Made by a program: the position numbers and the translations under genes | DNA from: Arabidopsis thaliana | Taxonomy: Eukaryota; Streptophyta; Magnoliopsida; Brassicales; Brassicaceae | Assembly (NCBI RefSeq): GCF_000001735.4 | Contig: NC_003074.8 | Location: 10,168,101 to 10,232,100, forward strand | DNA length: 64,000 nucleotides | Direction of reading: 5' to 3' | Shown here: piece after piece, positions 55,643 to 64,000 of the stretch | How the letters are laid out: every line of letters begins with the position of its first letter | Numbering within the stretch: the first letter of the stretch is position 1 | The notes under the pieces: model-generated | The model's database searches: none | The model's input: only the letters and a program-made list of their open reading frames with translations | Told to the model about the DNA's origin: nothing

Positions 55643-57178
55643 TCAAGTGCGTCGAAAAACATTTCCGTGCATAAACAAGGCTTGTCCAAATCTGTCTATC
55701 TCCCACACGTACAGAATGACAAAGTGAGGATTTCTCCTGCTCCTACATTTTAATATGCTAGTGACTTGTTGTTGTCCTTTAACAACCCGGATTTTCCGAA
55801 TATCACCTGCTTCTCTGGTGGGATTCTTCGGTTTATCCGCGGCTATTTTCTCCTTGAAACTCGCCACGTTTTCAGATAACGACTGCACTGTTTTCTCAAT
55901 AATGTTTAGCTCACGACCATCAACATCCACAACAGAGATCATGATTATACACCAACCCTGAAACAAATGTATAACGTCCTGATTATCAGATACAGCTTTA
56001 GACGAAGAAAAAAAACAAAGACATAATGTAAGAGCCTGAAGAAAACATTACCGGGTGTTGAGCAAGAAACTGTTCCTATGGAACAAGGCACTTCTGTCTC
56101 TTTGGCTCTGGTTCCGCAAGAGACATTCAAGATACAGTTTCAGTAATTTCAGGTGGTGGAAGCTCTTCATTGTTAGCAAAAAACTCTTTCTCAAAAGAAG
56201 CATGCCAATTAACCATAGACATCACCCCACCATCCCTCCATTTAACATCATGGAGAGAATCCCACTGATGAACGAGACAGAAAAAACCATCATGAATGGC
56301 TGACATATAAGCATCACTCTTGCTCACCTTTTCTTTCAGATCTTTAGGTGCCTTAAATACTTCTGAATACTCAAGAACAAATAGAGTGAATCGTGGGAAC
56401 TTACTATCAGTTGGATTCGTAAACTCAAATCCATCTCTTTCCTTGAACCCTAGCCAAAAATCATTCCCATACCAAGCCCCAAACTGTGTTGTGAGCTTGA
56501 TAGTTCTAAATTCTTGACACTCATCCCTTTTGGAAGTCTATAGTCCAGAAGATGTGGCAGAACAATGCGTTGACCAGCATCAGCATCATCATCATCAAGA
56601 TTAGGTCCCTCTTGTTGAATCCGAGAACGGAATTCAGTAGCCTTTCGCATGTAAGCAGCAAGAGTAGCATCATAATCAAGATTAGCTTCGTCTTGTTGAT
56701 TCAGAGAACGGTACTGGGTAAGCCTTTGCTGGTAAAACGGGTGAAAGGGGTCTGAAATACCCATAAAGTTGTATCTTGCGTCACCTACAACAAGATACCT
56801 CATCACCTTCTCAACCACCAACCCTCCAGTGGAAATGTAACTCGCCATCATCTCGATATTATTTCTGATGATACCTGGAGGTGGCTCAGTGACTTATGTA
56901 CTAACATTCCTTGTTGGAATGTGACCAAAATCTTCAACGATAGTTCCATTTTGTTGAATATGAGAATGGTATTCACTAAGCTTCTGCTTGTAATATCCGT
57001 GAAAGGGATCTTCAGGGTTCCTCAGAAAGTTGATTCTTGGATCTTTGACGTTGGTCATTATCCTCTTCTCAAACGTCAACCCTTTTCTCGCAACGCAACG
57101 TGCTACGTTCTTAACAATTCGTTCAGACTCTGCTTTATCTGAGATGATTTGCAAATCCATCTGTGTCGAAGTGGACAT
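55643..57178 (-). pseudogene. decayed SF3A1-like (SURP-domain) splicing-factor paralogue
   Basis: The frame starting at 57178 (MSTSTQMDLQIISDKAESER) encodes one SURP-type block (VARKGLTFEKRI ... FLRNPEDPFHGYYKQKLSEY). A TAA at 56894-56896 interrupts it. The same frame then continues with PPPGIIRNNIEMMASYI and a second SURP block (GISDPFHPFYQQRLTQYR). The frame slips by one base near 56510, after which a third block (QFGAWYGNDFWLGFKERDGF, then FKAPKDLKEK) matches SF3A1. Another slip or an unrecognised intron is near 56130. After an intron-like gap (55958-56051) comes TVQSLSENVASFKEKI, a remnant of the SF3A1 C-terminal ubiquitin-like domain. SF3A1 is a U2 snRNP subunit, and active copies lie elsewhere in Arabidopsis. 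By position this is At3g27600, annotated as a SWAP/SURP protein. As read here it cannot make the full product. Confidence 0.75.
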
Positions 57179-57628
57179 TTTTTTTTCTACAAACAAACAA
57201 AAAACCTTTAAATCAGACCCTTGGAATTTCAGTTTTTGACTTAAATAAAAAATTGCCACAAGTAATCCACTTAGGCTTTTGGAGAGAGATAAGAAACACC
57301 GACACCTTAGCCGGCAAGAAACAGTCCCGCGATAACCAACCTAAAAAGAGGAGAACGAACGATTTGGAGAAATCGAAACAACCGACGAGAAACGAAGAAG
57401 ATTAAATCAATATAAACCCTAAAATCTATACAATATATATATATATATATATAAAGTTGAACCTTTAACGACACGTGTCTTAGGTTTTCCAACGGGCCTT
57501 TATTAATTGGGCCTCTATTTTCAGTCCATATTAATAACAGTTGATGAAAACATCATCTACAACTTTGCTTCTTATTATTTTATTTTTTTCAAGAACAAAA
57601 GCCAATATTCTTTTTCCAAGCTTCTGCA
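57179..57628. other. upstream region of the SF3A1-like gene and 3' flank of the next gene
   Basis: Includes a TATATATATATATATA run at about 57434-57453 and a GGGCCT pair (about 57494-57515). The right part should hold the 3' UTR of the nucleotidylyltransferase gene. Confidence 0.45.
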
Positions 57629-60052
57629 TTATGAAATAACACCTCCTTGGTTCTTTCTTAGCTCTGTAGAGGATATATCCATACGGAATGTATCTGCTGA
57701 AATTGAGGTAAACATTGTACTTATTTCCTTTGGAATCTCATGATCGTCAAGAACCTGCAGAGGAGCAAGGATAAGTAAGGCATAAGGCATAAAATCTCAT
57801 AGACAATGCTTGCATGATAGTACAAATGTGTTGCTTGAGATTCTAGTGTTGAGATCAAACCTTGAATACACTATCTACATTACGGCCACCAACAAGGAAC
57901 TTGCAACCTGTTCGTTTGCAATCACCTAGTACCTCCAACATCCTTTTGTGGCTTCCTTCATAGTACTTTGGCTGCAAGAAGTTAAAATTTCTTATTATTT
58001 CTTCTTTAAACATCGATGATCGCAACAGTTTAGCTCTATTTGTAGGGTTTAAAGAGAGAAGCAAAAAGAGGACCAGGCTAAAGGTACATACATTAACAAT
58101 CCTTGCTGCAGTATCAGCACCAATTACAAAACTGCTTCCTGGGAAGAGTTCAGCTTTCTTGTAGAAGAAAGGCTGATTTGAAACTATTACCGTCTTTTCT
58201 GCAAACCGGATACCAAACCAATATCAAAACGATGGCATGATGAGATGTAAGAAAAAGTGGTGCACAAGATTGAAAACATGAATAACTAGTGAGTGAGAAA
58301 TGAAGATTTCGCCGTACCAAGTACTTCAAATTGTTTGACACGATCTTTAATCTCTGTAACTGTAAGCGATGGTTTGTCTGCATTCAGTGCAGATATTTCA
58401 AAACATGGATACCCTCCTTCCTCAGAAACACTGCATCAACATATATGCTTGTGAGATTGTTTACATTTTGTTATCCGATCAAGGAAATAGATTCATATCG
58501 CACAACTAAATAAATGATCAAATTACTAATTACCTTGCATAATATAGCATATCAGATTAACTAAGAAACAGAGAATCAACAATGAGTCAAAGAAAATAAT
58601 GATTAAATAATGAAGACAGACTAGCTTACCTCATAGCAGCTTCCAACAGCTTGAGATCACCGTCATGTAATGGGTTAAAAGAACCAGGCAGTATAATCTT
58701 TCTATCTTTATCCGACCCGTATGATTCTGCTATAAAGGTATAAAACTACATCATTAATGGCCAATGCAAGAAACAGTTGAAAAAACCTTCAAAGTAAGTT
58801 TTATTGAGTCAAATAACCAAAATCTTACCTTTAGAAAATGGATAGATCTTAGAGCATATTTGTCCATCTATAAGCTGTTCTAGTTCTTCTTCTTCACTAA
58901 ACTGGATTACAGACTCATTAAGCACCTCAGAATCAGTCAAGCCAGAGTCAAGTGTCTCAGAAACTTGGCATGCCTTAGCCATAGCCTAAAGTAATAATGA
59001 CCAGAAAAAGGTTTTAAGAACTCATGAGTATCTCAAAGTAAAATGCTTTTTGAAAATGTTATCCCTTAGGCAGGTACAAGGTTGTAACTATCTTTCTATA
59101 ACACACCTGAATCAGTACAGAGCTTGCCACTTTATCTTCTTCCTCTCGGCTTCGTTTTCCCTAAAATTTTCCACAATAAGATAACAATAAAGAGTAAAGC
59201 AAGACATGAGAAAGATTGTTGCAATCACCTTTGTTAGAGTAACTGAAGTTTCCCATATCCGGTTGGAAGCTCTTATCGACAAAAAGAACCTACTCATCAT
59301 AACAAACAGAGTTATATGAGTATAATATAAAATCTAAATCCCTTGCTATGATTGTATTTCTTCAGAACATGACATATAACCTATGATCCCCACGCTTTGG
59401 ACGAGAAGTTGCTAACGTTCCAGTAAAACCAACACCAAGAACCGCACATCCTTTCCACCAAATTAGCAAGTTATAACCAAGATCTCTATGTCTAATCCCG
59501 TACATACCCGAGTAAAGCATGATATGAAAGTTAAAACCACCACTCTCACCATTGAAATCAACTAACAAAACGTTACTAAGCAACACAACAATGTTAAAGA
59601 AGGAAATGGTAAAGTTAAAAAACCTGGCTTAGAAAGCTTAAGAGCACGATTATAAGCTAACAAAGCCATTTCATTCGCCATTGATTGGCTACAGTGTTGG
59701 TTCGGAACCTAAGAGGATGATAAAATCTGGTTATAGTCGGGAAAGAGAAACGATTTGATCATTAGATTGGAGGTTTTGAGAATAAACCCTGCCGAGTAAT
59801 TGAACCATAGAGATCATGGAATACGGAACCACGGCTTCGAGAAGTGTGTTCGAAGCTCCAGGAACTGACATTAACCAACCTAAAGACTGAATTTGAAGTT
59901 TTGGATTACTCGAAGTAAAATTACATGAATTTGGTAAATATAGAGAGATATAAGAGAGAAACCTGAGAGGCACCGCCGGAGAGATACACGACGGCTTGCG
60001 TCGGCGATGAGTGAATTGATTCGACGATGGTTCGGATCGCAGACTCCGCCAT
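57629..60052 (-). CDS. CinA/PncC-like domain fused to an NMNAT-like nucleotidylyltransferase
   Basis: Twelve exons: 60052-59963, 59886-59788, 59708-59624, 59450-59381, 59289-59229, 59160-59107, 58985-58829, 58729-58630, 58430-58318, 58198-58092, 57971-57861, 57754-57629, giving 390 residues. The N-terminal half (about 1-165) follows the CinA C-terminal (NMN amidohydrolase, PncC) pattern: VYLSGGASQSLGWLMSVPGA, VVPYSMISMVQLLG, and AVLGVGFTGTLATSRPKRGD. The C-terminal half has nucleotidylyltransferase motifs: LPGSFNPLHDGDLKLL (residues near 235-250), FVIGADTAARI, and DISSTELRK, the ISSTxxR motif of NadD/NMNAT. HDGD replaces the usual HxGH, so the second catalytic His is Asp. No targeting signal is seen. 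A role in NAD metabolism is inferred. I recall At3g27610, annotated only as nucleotidylyl transferase. Confidence 0.9.
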
Positions 60053-61188
60053 TGTTTCTCTCGTCGTCTCTGTGAAAGCAGAAAGATAAATTTTAAAAGT
60101 TGGACTTTAAAATTCCAATTTCATTCTCGAAGAAGCTGACTTTGATTCGAGAGTTTGATGTTGACCATAAATCTAATTGCCAACTATATTATAAACACAG
60201 AGATTAAAAAAATATATTATAAATGTAGTAACTTTTATGAGTTATATTTTTTATAATTCTAAACCAATAATATTCAATTATTTGTTTTAAACTTTAAAAT
60301 TCATCAATAATGACTAATAAATAATACATAAATATTTATAAAAAAAAAAATCAATTAATAAGAAACAGAAAAAATATATATATATATAATAATAATTAAA
60401 TGTTGAGTTGAAAAAGCTAATAAATGACTAAAATAAGAGTTAAATTTTTAATAATGATTAAATTTAGTATAATATAATATATTTACAAACTCTACAATTT
60501 AAATTTAAAAAACAAATTGCTGTCAAAAAAATTAAAAAATTAAAAAACAAATCTGGGTGAACCAATGAGAGGATGACAAAACCCTATTGGTAAGAATATA
60601 TGATACTTTAAAAATAGAAACCTGGTCCATAAAAAGTTAATAATAAACACTTAGCAAAACAATGATGACAAAAAAACATTTAGCAAAATAAATAATACTT
60701 AAAAATTTACACAGATTATGTTACATGTTGAAGTTACTGTATTGGAATTTTCTTTTAACTTACTACTTTTATATTTCATATATACTGTAGTGGGATTTTT
60801 TTTTTTGAATGTTAAATTAATTAATCAACAAAAAAGAAAAATAATAACAAGAGTTTGAGACAGTTTAGCTAATTTAAAACATGTTTAGGAACTGAAAAAA
60901 CAGAGTAATTTGAACCTTAAAACAGAGCAAAACAGAGCCACTTTCACGGAGGAGAGCTTCGAATGAAAAACCATTGAGCAAACGTGAACTATATAGTGGG
61001 ATTTTGGTTACGTAATGTAGAGAAACTAAGATTTTCCAAAACAAAAGTAGAAAGGAAACTAAATAATGTGGTGGTGGCTCATCTCCACCGTACCATCCAA
61101 TTAAAAAGGAGTCATGAGTACTTCAACAAAAGAAATCTGGACCGTGTTAGCTTAAGAGCGACAAAACAAAACTAGAAGCTCTTCTGAT
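60053..61188. other. AT-rich spacer
   Basis: Upstream region of the nucleotidylyltransferase gene and, at the right end, the 3' flank of AOX1C. It is very AT-rich at 60180-60540 and 60700-60860. The plus-strand frame 60984-61175 is antisense to AOX1C 3' sequence and has no motif. No gene is seen. Confidence 0.5.
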
Positions 61189-62495
61189 TCAGTGATATCC
61201 TATAGGAGCTGGAGCTTCTTTCAGCTCATGACCTTGGTAGTGAATATCCTGCAATTTATACAAACATATTATAAGAATTAAGCATCGATCTTTAACTTAT
61301 ATAATTTCCATTCATTTAGAGTATACACTTACGGATGCATAGTGGTTAACGTCACGGTGATGCGCCTCATCAGCACGAACCACCATGACAACATCACGAA
61401 GCGTTGCATCAGCTTCAAGCCTCCAGTAATCAACAGCGATAGCCGGTGCAGGAACATTTTCGATGTTACCGTTATCGAGTTCTTTGAGAAACTCAGTGTA
61501 AGAATGTATTGCTTCTTCCTCAAGGTATCCAACCATACGATGAGCAAACTTGGGAGAGATTATGTATCCGATTAAATAAGCGTTGAAGAAAACCCCTTGA
61601 ACAGAGATCACAAGAGCTCGTTCGTACCATTTGGGTTTCGCTACTTCCATGAATGTCATTAAGTGCATTCTCTCATTCTCTGCTTCTTCGAGAAGGGCTT
61701 TGATCCAACCCCCACTTTGTTCGAAACGCCTGAGAGATTTGAAGTGCATAAGCATCCCTCCAACCATTCCTGGAACCGCTGCAACCGTCTCTAGCATAAT
61801 CGCTCGGCAACCATACCTCCTCTGCGTTAAGTCATTGCCAAGAATTAGTCCATACTAAAATCTTCTAAAAATGATAGCTAGCTACCAAATCTTCTAAAAC
61901 AGTTTTCACTAGTTAAAGACTTAGTTAGCGGTTGGAACAATAGAAACCTAAGAGTGTACCTGGAAGAAAAGATCGGTAGGCCATCGAAGAGATTTAACCA
62001 TCCAATAAGCTATTTTGTCCGGTAAAGTTGAAGGAACATGATGCTTCTTCAAATCTATCGTTAGATCAGCTTTATAAGTCTCCCATGGCTACCATTATTC
62101 GACAAAAACACAAAAAATACTTATAAATCGACCAAGAGTAAGTAACAAGACACCAAAACATGTAGTAAAAATATGCTATGTACCCGAAAGCAACTCCATT
62201 TCCATTCAGTTCCATCTTCTTTGGTGATTTTCATTGGCTTCACGCCCCAATAACTAACTATTAATTGTTCCCCTTTGTTACCTTGATCATTAACCTTGAC
62301 GCCGTCACCGGATCCTTCCTCTTCTTCCGATGTTTTCTTCTTTTCAAATGTCATCTTGCTGAAATCTCTCAGACCTCCCACTGCCGGAACCCTAAAATAT
62401 TTCGCTGGAGCAAGTTGGTGAAATAGAATTCCATTAATGGATGTCGCTTGCTTTGATGCGTCAAGGAGAGAGCGACGGAGTAATGTAGTGATCAT
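61189..62495 (-). CDS. AOX1C: alternative oxidase AOX1C, mitochondrial
   Basis: Four exons: 62495-62184, 62088-61960, 61821-61333, 61248-61189, giving 329 residues, the length I recall for AOX1C (At3g27620). The enzyme is the cyanide-insensitive ubiquinol oxidase of the inner mitochondrial membrane, reducing O2 to water without proton pumping. The presequence [18 protein letters not shown] is basic and amphipathic. Regulatory cysteines are CysI C102 (WKWSCFRPWETY) and CysII C152 (YGCRAI). Di-iron ligands fall at E158 (LETVAAVPG), E197 and H200 (ENERMH), a Glu in LEEEA (248-250), and E299 and H302 (DEAHH), all intact. The four-exon layout is the standard plant AOX structure. AOX1C is reported as less stress-inducible than AOX1A; nothing in the sequence settles this. 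Confidence 0.97.
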
Positions 62496-63018
62496 TTTTC
62501 GGATTCAAGGGAGATTTGTTTTGGTTTTTGTTGATAAGGAAAACGTAAAACCCTAAAGTTTGGGGAATCAGGGGATTAAAGAGGAGAAGAAGAAGACAAA
62601 ATAGTTCTTTAACAAGAACAGTGTGGACGATGTCAAAACATTAACTGAAGATATGTGTCCAACTAGCTCATTAGGCCTTCAATATAGCCCATGCGCATAA
62701 GGCCCATTGGGTCTTTCCACTATTGAGAAGAAAACTTTACTCGAGAGATACACAGTGAAAGGGTTTGTTTTTTTTAGACAGAAACATTGTTCTTGGTGAT
62801 AATTTGTTTAGTTTGTGGGTTTTGTTAGCTTCCAAGGATCCTATCGGATCGGGAAGTCGTGAAGATCATTTGTCCGAGTGAAACTGTTGGTCGTTATGTT
62901 ACCTTGGAGATAACTTGGGAAGCAAATCAACCATAAGAGTATGTAAAAAATGATTATGACTTGAGAACACACACAAAATAAAAACCAAACTCAGAAACTC
63001 TTTTTATATCTTTTTACA
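62496..63018. other. AOX1C promoter side and SMR7 3' flank
   Basis: Contains the AOX1C leader. TTAGGCCTTC, ATAAGGCCCATTGGGTC (about 62677-62713) holds site-II-like GGCCCA/TGGGTC words common in promoters of mitochondrial protein genes. The right part presumably holds the SMR7 3' UTR. Confidence 0.45.
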
Positions 63019-63318
63019 TTAACGGCGTTGTATAAACACCAACTCGAAATCTGAAGGAGGCACAAAGTACTCTATACGAATATTGTTCTGACATTTCAAC
63101 ACCGGTGGGCGTTTCCTTGGAGCCGCCGGACACTCCGGAGTCTTTGCTCCTCTCGCCGTGGGAGTGATACAAATTCCATCTTCTGATTCTCTCTCAGGCT
63201 TAATGAGTTTCGTCTTCACCGGCTTTAGTGAAGCCCGAATCGATGTTTTGGCGAAGATAAACTTTTTTCCATCGGTGTCTAATTCTCTGCTAACTTGAGA
63301 TTTTTTCGAAATTCCCAT
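63019..63318 (-). CDS. SMR7: SMR7, SIAMESE-RELATED CDK inhibitor
   Basis: Single-exon gene of 99 codons. SIAMESE-RELATED proteins bind CDKA/CDKB-cyclin complexes, stop mitosis and promote endoreduplication. SMR family motifs are visible: the central TPTARGAKTPECPAAPRKRP, in which TPT and APRKRP are characteristic, and the C-terminal IEYFVPPSDFELVFI, with the DFE(x)xF cyclin-binding-like core. There is no transit or signal peptide; the protein is nuclear. SMR7 (At3g27630, from memory) is induced by DNA damage and reactive oxygen through the transcription factor SOG1. Its promoter here carries a matching palindrome at 63428-63440. The start is the only ATG before the motifs (ATGGGAATTTCG). Confidence 0.95.
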   Translation of the reverse strand: MGISKKSQVSRELDTDGKKFIFAKTSIRASLKPVKTKLIKPERESEDGICITPTARGAKTPECPAAPRKRPPVLKCQNNIRIEYFVPPSDFELVFIQRR

Positions 63319-63427
63319 TTAAAACAGTTGGAGATTGAGACTAGTACAATGTTTTGAAGATGAGGAAACAAGAAAAAGAAAAACAAAGAAGGAAGAAGGG
63401 ATAAGTGTAAAGTAGGTGAAAGAGTTT

Positions 63428-63440
63428 CTTCTTCTTAAAG
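63428..63440. promoter_or_regulatory. CTT-N7-AAG palindrome (candidate SOG1 site) upstream of SMR7
   Basis: CTTCTTCTTAAAG fits CTT-N7-AAG exactly and lies about 110 bp upstream of the SMR7 ATG. CTT-N7-AAG is the published binding consensus for SOG1, and SMR7 is a known SOG1 target. Assignment of this exact copy is inference. Confidence 0.65.
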
Positions 63441-64000
63441 GAAAGAGTTTTGCCTTTTCAATTTGGTTGCTTCCCCAGGAATTAAAAGAGAATGAAGCTT
63501 TCAGAGGAAGATTATTAGGTGCAAGTAGAGGAAAGGGTACAATTGGAAATGATAATAATGTTCAGCCCGGGAAAGCTACGGGTAGTCAATAATCTTTCTT
63601 TTTAATATTTGGCGCCATGGTTTTGAGACTATTTTAATAACAGTGGTTCCTAATTTTTTATTTTTTTTTGGTTAATCAGTGTTCGGTTTTAAAAATACTA
63701 CCGAAATTAAATTACCTGAAAAAGTATTTGGTTTGATTTGATTTAGTTATCGGTTCGTTTTAGTTATCGATTTTAGAAGAATTTTGGTATTTTTTTCATA
63801 AATTTTGATATAATCAGGTTTATTTTGATAAATTCTATAAAAATGACATCAAATTTTGTTTTAATGATAAAAATTAGTTCAATTAACATAATAAACTTAA
63901 AAAATAAATGGGAAAAATGTTAAAAAAAAATCACGAATTTTTAAATTTGGAACGATTTAATTTTGAATTTTCCGGAAGACAAATAGATCGTAAACGTTTT
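63441..64000. other. SMR7 upstream region and TTCGGTT-type repeat
   Basis: No gene is seen. From about 63670 the sequence becomes AT-rich, with GTTCGGTTTTAAAAATACT and GTTATCGGTTCGTTTTAGTTATCG words similar to the degenerate repeat at 32130-32470. Confidence 0.45.

Noticed and set aside
57629-60052. Horizontal transfer from bacteria as origin of the CinA-like fusion gene
   Set aside because: It has twelve exons with normal plant splice sites and local base composition. Any transfer would be ancient and cannot be argued from this window.

Overview
This is plant nuclear DNA from a Brassicaceae genome, almost certainly Arabidopsis thaliana. Genes are compact, with short AT-rich GT-AG introns. 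The order DC1-protein array, p115-type golgin, GT17 glycosyltransferase, CRM protein, tRNA-Asp, ATN1, sucrase/ferredoxin-like, D6PKL3, SF3A1-like, nucleotidylyltransferase, AOX1C, SMR7 matches what I remember of chromosome 3 around At3g27473-At3g27630. Locus names come from memory and were not looked up. Exon limits were set by hand from GT-AG sites and reading-frame continuity; the predicted lengths (914, 356, 578 and 329 aa) agree with the sizes I recall for MAG4/GC6, ATN1, D6PKL3 and AOX1C.

Region 1 (1-24.3 kb) is accessory and repeat-rich. Five single-exon DC1 (divergent C1, Cys/His zinc-binding) genes of about 660-690 codons lie head-to-tail on the minus strand. They share promoter modules and 3' flanks. 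The fifth has a 2-nt frameshift and a shortened core promoter. A short DC1 stretch is almost identical between genes 1 and 3, which points to gene conversion. A two-exon cysteine-rich, defensin-like secreted peptide gene sits between genes 4 and 5. The spacers hold a Helitron with intact-looking ends, several LINE remnants, a small captured fragment of the neighbouring 24.4-kb gene, and a tandem repeat at the very start.

Region 2 (24.3-31.9 kb) has a small conserved plant gene of unknown function on the plus strand, convergent with the 19-coding-exon MAG4/GC6 gene (ER-Golgi vesicle tethering). Region 3 (31.9-36.9 kb) is gene-poor, AT-rich and contains two adjacent minus-strand Helitrons.

Region 4 (37-51.7 kb) is ordinary gene-dense euchromatin: a GT17 glycosyltransferase, a CRM-domain organelle RNA splicing factor, tRNA-Asp(GUC), the ATN1 kinase, a thioredoxin-like ferredoxin (Apd1/Aim32 type) and an AGCVIII kinase (D6PKL3). 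Region 5 (51.7-57.2 kb) is again repeat-rich: a 5'-truncated LINE, a second LINE tail, a broken Copia-type LTR fossil, foldbacks and a decayed SF3A1-like splicing-factor paralogue.

Region 6 (57.6-64 kb) holds a CinA/PncC-like plus NMNAT-like fusion protein, the alternative oxidase AOX1C and the CDK inhibitor SMR7. SMR7 has a CTT-N7-AAG palindrome, the SOG1 target motif, about 110 bp before its start codon. The genes do not form one pathway. The most interesting items are the CinA-NMNAT fusion, the unflagged defensin-like gene, the mosaic DC1 array and the SMR7 promoter palindrome.
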